Shown in pieces: positions 22,265-31,581 of a DNA stretch of 64,000 bases. The notes beneath the pieces are model-generated. The model was not told where the DNA came from. It searched no databases and worked only from the letters and a program-made list of their open reading frames with translations. Both the position numbers and the translations under genes were made by a program. Source of the DNA: Ichthyophis bannanicus. Its lineage: Eukaryota; Chordata; Amphibia; Gymnophiona; Ichthyophiidae. The first letter of the stretch is position 1. Each line of letters starts with the position of its first letter. The DNA lies in the NCBI GenBank assembly GCA_033557465.1, contig CM066031.1, positions 1,225,407,312 through 1,225,471,311 on the forward strand, read 5' to 3'.

Positions 22265-23691
22265 TGTGATGGGAGACTGTACTATGTCATATAGAGGATC
22301 CTTCCGAGGCTATGGAACTGGGTGAAGCAGAAGAGATTGCTTCAGAAACTGACAGCCAGGCAGAGCACCTGGCCCAGGGTTGCCAAGGACAACATAAACA
22401 GAGTGAGTCACGAGGGGAGAAAACACGCCCAAACTGCAACGTAGCCCCGAGCTCAGGGATTAAGAAGAAGCACCTGGTTGGGGGAGGGGCGCAGTTAAGC
22501 CCTAAGAAACAGGGATATAAAAAGTACTCACCAGAAGAGAGCTGCAGTGGGAGAAGGAGAACCAGCTGGAGTTGGAGCTGGGGAACCAGAGGGAGAACCA
22601 GCTGGAGTGGGAGAAGGAGACCAGAAGAGAGTTTCAGAACGGAGAGCTTCAGGTCCAGAGAGGGAGAGACGAGGACGAGAGACTCAGTAAAGGAAGCCAG
22701 AGTAACAAAGTCTCAAAGAGCCCGTGCCCAAAAGCCAGGTGGGAGCAATCCTAGACTGAGGTCTTATTGTGAAGGCAGCCATTGGGAAAGACTACCTGAA
22801 AGGCTGGTTTGGGAGCACACAGAATCTCCTGAGAGAGAGACGTGCTGGCCAGAGGACATTTGTATGACTGAGAAAAAGGAAAGGCTAAAAGGCAGGAAAA
22901 CACAGCCGGTGTGTGAAATCCTTGCTGACCCAGCTGTGCTAAGAAATCCTTCCGTGAAGAAGCCAAAAGGTAGGCTGCATAAACCGTGTAGAAAGGAAAC
23001 TAGGTTTGAAAGTTTTCCTTGTGATTGCCAAGATTTGCTGGACTCTCCCTATGCTAAATCCCATATATACGGTAATGCTCCACCCTGCTCTCTAGAACCC
23101 GGTGAAGAGAGGTCTCGGGGAAATAGAGAGAGACTGCATTTTGAAACACCGTATAACTATACACAAACTTACCTATCTGAAAGGGACTGCGTGGAAATGC
23201 AGACAGAGTTTGTTACCGAACAGACATCAGATGAGCAGATGGATTGCACGCTTTCCCTAGCTGATCATGTCATATCACTTTGCTGAACTAGCTGTTAACA
23301 AGGCTGTTGGAACAGCAGTGGAAAAAGCAAAAGTGTTTGCCTTTGTTTGAAAAGGGACTGCTGCATTGTAAGTTTGTTCTAAGCACTGTATGTTGAAAGC
23401 TGAAAGCCAAAGAAGCTGTTTATGTTCCTGAATTGTTTTTCTTTATGCCAGAAGTATGGTCATTTTTGTCCTTAATTTCATTTGCAATTAATCCACCCGG
23501 AAGGGGAAATAAAACCTTGTCATTTTTGCCTAACCCACTCGACTACAATTATTCCTGGCTTAGAGAGTAAGAGGGACTACAACTCCCAGAAGGCAGTGCA
23601 AGGCCAACTGCACTACCTTGCTCCTTAAGTTTGGATAGCCCAGGCTGACCTACCCTACATGCCCCTGGCTCTGGGGAGGTTACTGGTGACA
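22265..23691 (+). mobile_element. LTR, ORF-bearing family (copy B)
   Basis: It starts TGTGATGGGA and ends TGGTGACA, 1427 bp, in line with copies A and C. A TATA box (GATATAAAAAG, 22513-22523) is 249 bp from the start, and AATAAA (23508-23513) is 178 bp from the end. Unlike A and C, no matching 4-bp duplication flanks it (TTAA before, ACTA after). No gag/pol is seen on either side. It may be a recombinant solo LTR or a remnant of a deleted provirus. Confidence 0.8.
22312..23286 (+). CDS. LTR-encoded ORF, copy B (324 aa, unknown function)
   Basis: The ATG at 22312 opens MELGEAEE and the frame closes MDCTLSLADHVISLC before TGA. It is hydrophilic and rich in Arg, Glu and Ser. There is no signal peptide, membrane segment or familiar domain. 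Cys residues recur in the C-terminal third. Compared with copy C (325 aa) it shares start, end, length and scattered blocks such as a YSPEES-like motif near residue 75, yet the middle has diverged. The frame overlaps the promoter: the TATA box falls around codons 68-71, so an RNA started there would lack the N-terminus. Low T content lowers stop-codon frequency, which partly weakens the coding argument. Confidence 0.5.
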   Translation: MELGEAEEIASETDSQAEHLAQGCQGQHKQSESRGEKTRPNCNVAPSSGIKKKHLVGGGAQLSPKKQGYKKYSPEESCSGRRRTSWSWSWGTRGRTSWSGRRRPEESFRTESFRSREGETRTRDSVKEARVTKSQRARAQKPGGSNPRLRSYCEGSHWERLPERLVWEHTESPERETCWPEDICMTEKKERLKGRKTQPVCEILADPAVLRNPSVKKPKGRLHKPCRKETRFESFPCDCQDLLDSPYAKSHIYGNAPPCSLEPGEERSRGNRERLHFETPYNYTQTYLSERDCVEMQTEFVTEQTSDEQMDCTLSLADHVISLC

Positions 23692-23995
23692 ACTAGCAGA
23701 GACAACTTGTTGACCAGCTTGTGTTTACTGGTTGAATATAACATCTGTCAAATCCATAGAAGCTATGAACAACTCCACGTTCAGCTGTATCAGCTAATTA
23801 AGCTGCTCAAAACATGGAGGGGGTGGGGGGGGGGGAGATTTTTAGAACCATTTAGGAGGTTTGTAAACCTGTAAACTGCCTAAATGGTGATGAGCAGAAT
23901 TTTTAGCAGTACTAATGCATTTAGTGCTGCAGAAATCCCCAGGTGTCACCACTAAATGCTGTGACGCTAGAGGAGGCACCTGAGGATAAACAGCT
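23692..23995. other. Unassigned DNA
   Basis: A short interval with a G run near 23820-23837. No gene, PBS or PPT was seen following the LTR. Confidence 0.4.
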
Positions 23996-24245
23996 AGCGG
24001 CGATATTCAGCTGCCAGCCATTTATCTCAAGGTCCCGAAAGACTCACCTAACGTTCACAGCTTTAGCTTACTGGGCAGTCACTGAATATCGCCACTACTC
24101 GGATAGTTGTGGCACTAACCGGCCAACCCAGATATTCATTGCCAGTGGCTGGATATGGCTCCGGCATTGACTATCTGGGTTCACAATTCAGTAGTGAAAG
24201 CTAGCCACTTTACAAGCGCTGTTGCCGCCGCTGAATATTCCCTCC
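23996..24245. repeat. MITE-like repeat with GATATTCAG ends (copy 1)
   Basis: It begins CGATATTCAGCTGCC and ends GCCGCCGCTGAATATTCCC in inverse form, with internal ACTGAATATCGCC and CCAGATATTCATTG blocks. A second copy lies at 34683-37112, split by a solo LTR. No transposase is present. Confidence 0.6.
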
Positions 24246-24270
24246 CCCTAATATTTTACTTGGCTAGTAA

Positions 24271-24941
24271 TGTGGCAGGTGCAGGCCTGTGACCCACGGT
24301 GTCTGACATAGGCAGGCCAGCATGGCTAGCTTGACCTGTAAATGAGGCCTGTGGAGAGGCATATAGGATTGCACATCCCCCAATATGCTGCTATTGTAAG
24401 AAAGAACTCAGTAGAAATATTGAATTAGCTTAGATAAGCAGAATTGCAGAATTAAGAAATGGAAAAATACAGAAAAGATGTGTTTTAAAGTTACTGATAA
24501 GAAAAAGTACATTTGCAGAGAAATATTGAGGAGTGCTGACAGATGAGTTACAGAACCTTGCTCTTCTGCACGCACAAATGGTCCCATAGCCTTGAAAGTG
24601 TGAAAGTAACAAGTTGATGAACTGACCATTGTAATTGGGACTAGAAGGGGGGCAGGCAGGTGTCATGCCTACAGAAGCCCACAGAAGGAACATAATTGGA
24701 GAAACTTATCAGTACCGGGACCAATAGAAGGGCTACGGGAGGTACGGGAGAGTACCGGGACCAATGAAATGTTTTTCTATACCTAGAATGGAACAGAAGT
24801 CTATAAAAGTTGTTGTAATGCTTGAAAACTTTGCTCAGCCATTTTGAAATTGTCTTGCTTGAGACTTGTGCACAAATAAATGATTTGGACCTTCTGAACA
24901 GACTCCTGGTATCATTGGTTTGTCTGCGCTTTGCTGCTACA
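24271..24941 (+). repeat. ERV-b 5' LTR
   Basis: TGTGGCAGG...CTACA, 671 bp. TATA box TATAAAAG is near 24801 and AATAAA near 24876. The inferred U3 is about 560 bp. Short ACCGGGACCAAT direct repeats with CCAAT (near 24715 and 24755) lie upstream of the TATA box and look like promoter elements. Confidence 0.96.
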
Positions 24942-24948
24942 TATTCCT

Positions 24949-24966
24949 TGGTGCGTTGGCCGGGAA
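24949..24966 (+). other. ERV-b primer-binding site, tRNA-Gly(UCC) type
   Basis: TGGTGCGTTGGCCGGGAA, seven bases after the LTR. It is the exact complement of the recalled 3' end of vertebrate tRNA-Gly with anticodon UCC, including the CCA tail. Confidence 0.85.
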
Positions 24967-25701
24967 GTTGTGGAATCAAAGTGTATATAGGGCAATATAC
25001 CACGACTTTCCGCCTCTATAGGCTTGGTCCTGCCGGGATCGCGCCCTTCCGACGAGGGCCGCTCCCTGGCGCCACCGGTCCCTTGTATCGGAGGGAGCTG
25101 GTCGGACCTCGGCGGGTGACGAGCCCGGCTGGAGTCAACGCCTCGAACCCGAGTGAGGGGAGTCCGAGGTCCAACTCATGCGCCTGCTTGGGAAGTTTGA
25201 GGACCGGATCCGGTGAGTATAGTTTTGATTTTGGGTCTAGACAGAAATAGAAAGAGCAGTACTGCCATTGGAACTTGGAATTTGGAATTTGTAATCTCGA
25301 GATATTGGGAATTGGTAAGAGAGCCTGATCAACTCTCAAGGAAGAGCCGAGTAGCCTGGCATGGGAATTCGCTAGGTGAAACCCTCATCCTTTTTGTAAT
25401 TGTACTTGGAAAAGACTAGTCAGAACAGATAGAAACGAATGCATTCTGGGAATACGTTGCTAGCATGAGTGTGTGAACGAAGTATGAATGAGAGGTCTGG
25501 CAGCACGGACCAAGTGAAAGCTGACCCCTGATTAGCGCATTTCCTGACCGGGCGACCGCGTTCAGGTCGCGAAAAGGGGGAAGCGATTGTCGTCTTGTCT
25601 TGTTATTTGTATTCCCTATACGTTTCCAGGGCCGTGAGGACCCCTTACCCACGGTCCGCCCACCTTTTCCCTTCTGTCTGTTGTTGCGCGCACACATCGA
25701 A
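24967..25701 (+). promoter_or_regulatory. ERV-b leader with splice donor
   Basis: 735-bp untranslated leader expected to hold the packaging signal. A strong donor consensus CCGGTGAGTAT places GT at 25213-25214, suited to making the spliced env mRNA. The gag frame is open upstream of its ATG for about 34 codons but has no in-frame AUG there. Confidence 0.6.
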
Positions 25702-27619
25702 ATGGGAGGGGCGGAGTCTACTAGAAACACTCCATTAGAATGTATGATCGCACATTTTAAAGAGGGATATTCAGGAGATTATGGTATTAAAATGACAGCA
25801 GCCCGTTTGCAGATTTTGTGTACTAGGGAGTGGCCCGATCTAGACCCCATCTGGCCCCGAGAGGGAACGTTCACCGTAGAGATTATCCAGTCAATACATC
25901 GTAGAGTGCGGGTAGCGCACCCCGATCAGTACCCCTATATAGATTCCTGGTTAAGTATTTGTGAAGATCCGCCCTCCTGGGCGCAGCGCTGTTATGAGGA
26001 ACAGTGCAGAATAATGTTAGCTAAAACAGATTCTAGACAGAGAAAGGAACAGCCTAGAATGAAAGAGCAGGATAAGAAAGCCAAGAAGAAACCCATCTTG
26101 GCAGATCCCGAGTCCCCAGAAGTAGTCCTCAGGCAGCCCCGAACCCCAGGTCCAGTAAGAATAGCCCGGCGGCGTCCTGCCCCAGCCCCAGAGACCGCCG
26201 GAGCCGAGGCGAGACCCAATCCCTGACCTCCCTCCTCCTGGAGAAGAGGAAGAGAGAGAATTAGCGGAGAGAAGAGAGGAGGATGTAAAAAGTGAGCCAG
26301 AAGCGGAGCTAGAAGAAGAGGAAAGTGAGGATCCCCCAGAAGAAGAAGAAGAGGAAAGTGTACAAATAATTGAGGAAGTCAGCGCCAGCACTAGCAAGCC
26401 AGTGAAAGAAAAACCCAAAGCAAAACCAGTTGAGAAAAAGACAGCAACTCCTGCAAAGACAACGACAATAGCCCTTAGATCCCAGACTCAAATGACGCCG
26501 AGGACAGCCAAACTGTTTCCCTTAAGGCAAGTCCCGGGGGTGCCCGTAAAGAATGATAATGATGAAGTGGTAGCGGGACCCCTAACTTATGTGTATATCC
26601 CATTCTCTACAACTGATTTATTAAATTGGAGGTCGCACTATGCCTCCTATACTAGCAAGCCCCAGGAGCTGACAGAATTAGTAACTAGTATTATGGAAAC
26701 TCACCAGCCCACTTGGCCAGATTGCCGTCAGCTCCTGACCACCCTATTCACTACAGAAGAACGAGCGAGAATTAGAAAAGCAGCTATTGAATGGATGGCA
26801 GAAAACCCTGCAGCTCCAGCGCAGGGGCAGAATATAATAGATCGTAGAGAAGCAGCTCAGAGAGAATTCCCGAATGAAGACCCCCAATGGGATCCAAATA
26901 CAGATGAAGGATCCACCGCCCTAGCCCGTTTTCGCCAAGGCTTTTTACAAGGCCTGCGAAGAGGAGGCCAAAAAGCTATGAACCTTTCCAAAGTAGCAGG
27001 AATTATCCAAGGAATAGATGAGAGCCCAGCAGATTATTATGAAAGATTAACTGAAGCTTATAGAATGTATACTCCCTATGATCCCGAGGCACCAGGAAGT
27101 TTATGCATGGTGAATTCTGCTTTTGTAAACCAGTCTCAACCAGACATTAGACGTAAATTACAGAAATTAGAAGGGTTTGCGGGCATGAATGCAACACAGT
27201 TATTGGAAGTCGCTCATAAAGTGTATGTGAATCGTGATACTGAAAGACAGAGAGAATGTGATAGAAAGATGAAGAAGAAAGCTGATTTTTTGGCTGCGGC
27301 CATAGTTGAAAAGAAAAGGGGAGGTGTCCCTAATCGAAGGAGCAGAGGAAGAGGGCGGGGTCAAGGCGGAGGCCGGACCCAGAGACTAGGCGTGAACCAA
27401 TGCGCCTATTGCAAAGAAGAAGGACATTGGAGAGATACTTGCCCGCAACTCGAAGACGCCCAGCAAGATGACGAATACGATCATCAGTGGCGAGAAGAAA
27501 GACGAGGCCGTCCCCGAGGCCGAGGAGGAGCCAATCGAGAACAATTCCAGCGAGAGAGGGGAGGAGGAGCCATCCAAGCATTGGCCACCCAGGCCCATGA
27601 CGAAGATGACGTGGATTAG
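25702..27619 (+). pseudogene. gag: ERV-b gag (one frameshift)
   Basis: Gag starts at ATG 25702 with MGG, a likely N-myristoylation signal for membrane targeting. The matrix segment is open to TGA 26224-26226. From about 26165 the next frame continues through a Pro- and Glu-rich p12-like stretch. A capsid follows (26520-27240; the YVYIPFSTTDLLNW block resembles gammaretroviral CA) and then a nucleocapsid with one CCHC finger (CAYCKEEGHWRDTC, 27402) and Arg/Gly-rich flanks. It ends at TAG 27617-27619. One net indel between 26162 and 26226 separates matrix from the rest. Everything else is intact, so the lesion is recent or a sequencing or assembly error. Confidence 0.9.
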
Positions 27620-27640
27620 GACAGACCGGGCTCCAAGTTT
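27614..27640 (+). promoter_or_regulatory. ERV-b gag-pol UAG readthrough site
   Basis: The gag frame ends GAT TAG GAC AGA, and the pro-pol frame continues in the same phase without a further stop. Suppression of an in-frame UAG is the standard gammaretroviral way to make Gag-Pol. The downstream GC-rich bases (ACCGGGCTCC) could join a pseudoknot, which was not verified. Confidence 0.75.
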
Positions 27641-30600
27641 GCTTTAGGTCTCCAGGAGCCTATGGTCGAAATACAAATAGGAGACCAATTTATGAACTTT
27701 ATGGTTGATACTGGAGCAGAACATTCAGTAATAGACAAAAAGATAGCCCCATTCACCAAGAAAGCAGTCACCATTATAGGAGCAACTGGTGCCAAAGCCA
27801 CAAAGTCTTTTCTACAAAACCGAATATGCAGTCTAGGAGGACAGCAAGTAACTCATCAATTTCTTTACATGCCCGAATGTCCAGTACCATTACTGGGACG
27901 AGACATGCTAGCCAAGCTTCAAGCCCAAATATCTTTCTCTGAGCAAGGAGAAATGCAAATGACAGTGAATTCTCAAGCCAAACCAGCAGGAATAATGCTG
28001 CTGACAGTACCCCGAGAAGAAGAGTGGAGATACTACATTGATGATTCGATTCAAGATACCTATTTTGAACAAACTTTAAAGAACATTCATGCACCACTTG
28101 AAGTATGGGCAGAAGGCAGTCCCCCAGGCCTAGCCAAACATATAGCTCCAGTGATTGTAACCCTCAAGCCTAGCGCTACACCAGTGCACGTCAAACAGTA
28201 CCCTCTCCCAAGAGCTGCAATTGAAGGTATTCATCGCCACCTACAGAGATTACTTGAGTATGGCCTACTGAAAGTATGTCAATCCCCATGGAACACCCCA
28301 CTTTTACCAGTAAAGAAGCCTGAGACAGATGATTATCGCCCAGTGCAAGATTTGAGAAGAGTAAATGATGCAGTTGAAACTATACACCCAGTTGTACCCA
28401 ATCCTTACACTTTACTAGGATTGATACCCGCTGAAGCTACTCATTTCACTGTACTAGATTTGAAAGATGCATTCTTTTGCATAAGATTAGCCCCTGTAAG
28501 CCAAATATTGTTTGCATTTGAATGGCAAGACCCCATCTCTGGAAGAGGGGGCCAACTCACCTGGACAAGATTACCCCAAGGATTCAAGAATTCACCTACC
28601 ATCTTTAGTGCTGCACTAAATCAAGACCTTTCAAGCTATCCAGTAGCCCCGGGGAGGAGAGTACTTCTCCAGTACGTGGATGATCTGTTGATAGCTGCCA
28701 TATCAGAAAAAGAATGTATACGAGCCACCCAAGATCTCTTGCAGTTACTAAATGAAGCTGGATATAAAGTTTCCAGAGCCAAAGCACAACTATGCCAAAC
28801 AGAAGTGAAATACTTGGGTTTTCGTATTACCCAAGGAAGCAGAAGATTAGGCAGAGAAAGAAAAGAAGCAGTATGTAGAATTCCAACTCCAACAACCAGA
28901 AAGCAAGTTAGAGCCTTTCTGGGAGCGGCAGGATATTGCCGAATCTGGATACCCAACTTTGCCCAAATTGCCAAACCACTGTATGAAGCCACAAAAGGAG
29001 AAGAGAAGTCACCACTGGAGTGGGGACTTGAGCAGGATACAGCCTTCCAGAAGTTAAAAGAAGAACTGATGTCATCACCAGCACTTGGACTACCAGATGT
29101 CCACAAACCTTTCCACTTGTTTGTACATGAAGCACAGGGAAATGCCTTAGGCATGTTGACTCAGAAATTAGGAAATTGGGAACGACCTGTAGCCTACCTA
29201 TCGAAACAATTGGACCCTGTGGCCAAAGGATGGCCACCCTGCTTGAGAGCAGTTGCAGCTACAGCACTACTAGTGAGTGAAGCAGACAAACTCACATTAG
29301 GACAGAACATACGAGTCACTGTGCCACATGCAGTCCTTGCCCTTATGGAACAGAAAGCAAATTATTGGCTCACCAATTCCCGAATGCTAAAGTACCAGAG
29401 CATGTTATGTGAGAACCCACAGATACAACTCGAAGTGAGCCATGCCCTGAATCCAGCCACCTTGATACCCATTAGTGAAGAACTCCCAGAACATGACTGT
29501 ATCGAAGTCATGGAAACTGTGTTCTCAAGTCGACCTGATCTAACAGATGTGCCCATAGACAATCCTGACCAGATCTATTATGTTGATGGGAGCAGTCTCA
29601 TCCTTGATGGACGACGCTGTGCCGGATATGCAGTCGTCACTCAACACGAAGTAGTTGAATCATCAGCCCTAGCCTCAGGCACATCAGCCCAGAAAGCCGA
29701 ATTGATAGCACTCACCAGAGCATTGTTATTAGGAGAAAAACTTGTGCTAAATGTATATACAGATTCCAAATATGCTTTCACTACCTTGCATGCCCATGGA
29801 GCTCTCTACAAAGAAAGAGGACTCATCACATCCGGAGGAAAATCAGTCAAATATGGTCCCGAGATATTGATGTTACTTGATGCAGTTTGGGCCCCAACAC
29901 GTGTAGCTGTCATGCATTGTAGAGGACATCAAGCAGGAAAAGGAGAAGTTGCTCGAGGGAATAGATTCGCAGATGCCTCAGCACGACAAGCAGCTATGAC
30001 AGGACAGATTGCCCCACAAGCTATGCCAATGCAAGCAGCATTGTTTCCAGTACCTTTGAATCTATGGACCCCACGATATACCACCAAAGAATTGGATTAC
30101 TATTGTGACAAAGAAGATGGAGTATTGAAAGATGGATGGATTGAGCTGCCACCAGAAGAAGGTAGTCAACCTCCGGGAAGAATAGTAATTCCTGAACTGT
30201 TAGGACCATCCTTTGTCAAAGCTTTTCATGAAGCCACCCACTATGGAAAGAGTGCTATGGAGAAAGCACTCAGACCACATTTCTACATCCCTCTGATGAC
30301 AACCATATCAGCCTCAGTAGCCCGACAATGTCAAATCTGTGCCAAGAATAATGCCAAGCAAGGCCTTATTACAGCACCCCGAGTTCAGTCAAGAGGTGTG
30401 ACCCCCATGCACAACCTCCAAGTTGATTTCACCGAAATGCCAAAAGCTAATGGATACCATTACCTACTAGTATTAGTTTGTACTTTCTCTGGGTGGGTAG
30501 AAGCATTCCCAACCAGAACTGAGAAAGCCCGAGAAGTTACCAAAGCCTTAATGAGAGAGATTGTCCCCAGATTTGGAATCCCAGCAGTAATAGGGTCAGA

Positions 30601-31261
30601 CAATGGACCCTCATTTGTCTCTCAAGTTACTCAGCAGTTAGCAAAAGCTTTGCAGATACAGTGGAAGCTCCACACTGCATACAGACCCCAGAGTTCAGGG
30701 AAAGTTGAGCGAATGAATCGTACATTGAAAGCCCAAATGTCTAAGCTTTGTCAGGAGACACACTTGAAATGGCCCCAAGTGCTCCCCATAGCTTTACTCA
30801 GAATACGCTCAGCCCCTGTAAAGTCAACAGGATTTTCCCCTTTTGAAGTTTTGTATGGTAAACCCCCACCAATAGTGCAGGGAGTCAAAGGAAATCTAGC
30901 CCAGATTGGTTCAGAAGTAACCAGACAAGAACTCCTAGCTCTTAGTTTTGTTCTGCAGACTCTCCATACGTGGATCCAAGACCAGTTGCCTATCAACTTG
31001 ACGGAACCCTTGCATCCCTATCAGCCTGGAACTTCGGTGTGGATCAAAGATTGGAAGAAGATACCGTTGGAACCCCATTGGAAGGGACCGTACACCGTCA
31101 TCCTGTCTACCCCAACTGCAGTAAAGGTAGCCGAGATCGACGCCTGGATCCACCACAGCCGAGTCAAGCCCGCCGCCGACCCTGAACCAGAGCGGTGGAC
31201 AGCAGAGCAGCACCCTGGTGTACCCTTGCGAGTTACTCTGAGACGGCAACCAGCAGTATAG
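27620..31261 (+). CDS. pol: ERV-b pro-pol (protease, RT, RNase H, integrase)
   Basis: Open from the UAG at 27617 to the stop at 31259-31261; the first ATG is at 27662. Domains in order: aspartic protease with DTGAE (near 27707), RT with QYVDDLL (near 28670), RNase H with VDGSS (29580) and TDSKYA (29760). Integrase has an HHCC zinc domain (His near 30229 and 30241, CQIC near 30330). It also has the DDE core: D in LQVDF near 30420, D in GSDNG near 30600, E in KVERMN near 30708. A C-terminal domain near 31030 completes it. All catalytic residues I could check are present, and length is normal for a gammaretroviral Pol. Translation depends on readthrough from gag. Confidence 0.96.
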   Translation, partial: DRPGSKFALGLQEPMVEIQIGDQFMNFMVDTGAEHSVIDKKIAPFTKKAVTIIGATGAKATKSFLQNRICSLGGQQVTHQFLYMPECPVPLLGRDMLAKLQAQISFSEQGEMQMTVNSQAKPAGIMLLTVPREEEWRYYIDDSIQDTYFEQTLKNIHAPLEVWAEGSPPGLAKHIAPVIVTLKPSATPVHVKQYPLPRAAIEGIHRHLQRLLEYGLLKVCQSPWNTPLLPVKKPETDDYRPVQDLRRVNDAVETIHPVVPNPYTLLGLIPAEATHFTVLDLKDAFFCIRLAPVSQILFAFEWQDPISGRGGQLTWTRLPQGFKNSPTIFSAALNQDLSSYPVAPGRRVLLQYVDDLLIAAISEKECIRATQDLLQLLNEAGYKVSRAKAQLCQTEVKYLGFRITQGSRRLGRERKEAVCRIPTPTTRKQVRAFLGAAGYCRIWIPNFAQIAKPLYEATKGEEKSPLEWGLEQDTAFQKLKEELMSSPALGLPDVHKPFHLFVHEAQGNALGMLTQKLGNWERPVAYLSKQLDPVAKGWPPCLRAVAATALLVSEADKLTLGQNIRVTVPHAVLALMEQKANYWLTNSRMLKYQSMLCENPQIQLEVSHALNPATLIPISEELPEHDCIEVMETVFSSRPDLTDVPIDNPDQIYYVDGSSLILDGRRCAGYAVVTQHEVVESSALASGTSAQKAELIALTRALLLGEKLVLNVYTDSKYAFTTLHAHGALYKERGLITSGGKSVKYGPEILMLLDAVWAPTRVAVMHCRGHQAGKGEVARGNRFADASARQAAMTGQIAPQAMPMQAALFPVPLNLWTPRYTTKELDYYCDKEDGVLKDGWIELPPEEGSQPPGRIVIPELLGPSFVKAFHEATHYGKSAMEKALRPHFYIPLMTTISASVARQCQICAKNNAKQGLITAPRVQSRGVTPMHNLQVDFTEMPKANGYHYLLVLVCTFSGWVEAFPTRTEKAREVTKALMREIVPRFGIPAVIGSDNGPSFVSQVTQQLAKALQIQWKLHTAYRPQSSGKVERMNRTLKAQMSKLCQETHLKWPQVLPIALLRIRSAPVKSTGFSPFEVLYGKPPPIVQGVKGNLAQIGSEVTRQELLALSFVLQTLHTWIQDQLPINLTEPLHPYQPGTSVWIKDWKKIPLEPHWKGPYTVILSTPTAVKVAEIDAWIHHSRVKPAADPEPERWTAEQHPGVPLRVTLRRQPAV

Positions 31262-31581
31262 ACACTTCATCACAAGTGCTTTCCAGTAGCCAAGTCTTTC
31301 GAAGAGGATTGCTGTTTTCCATGCAGCAACAGCTTTGTTTCAACGAACCCAATTTGTGTGTGTGATTTGACACACTACTTCGAGACTACATTGACTAAGC
31401 CAGACTTCACAAGCCAACTGGATTGCTAAGTTGGTTAATGTGTGCTGGACACCTTGAGGATCTTCAATCAACACTCAGCACCCGTTAAATTGCTTCATTA
31501 GCAAACGGGACGAAGAATAGTAGACCGTCGTGATCAAGATCAGCAAGCTGAGGATTCAGAAGAACTCCAATCAACATCAAC
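31262..31581 (+). promoter_or_regulatory. ERV-b pol-env spacer with splice acceptor
   Basis: Pol and env do not overlap, unlike murine leukaemia virus. A pyrimidine-rich TGCTGTTTTCCATGCAG ending at 31326 is a good candidate acceptor for the env mRNA. No frame of interest lies here. Confidence 0.5.

Noticed and set aside
25600..25701. N-terminal extension of gag as a glyco-Gag
   Set aside because: The frame is open but has no AUG upstream of 25702, and no convincing signal peptide or CUG context could be established.
26017..26418. Ser-rich minus-strand frame opposite gag
   Set aside because: Shadow of the Glu-rich gag coding strand.
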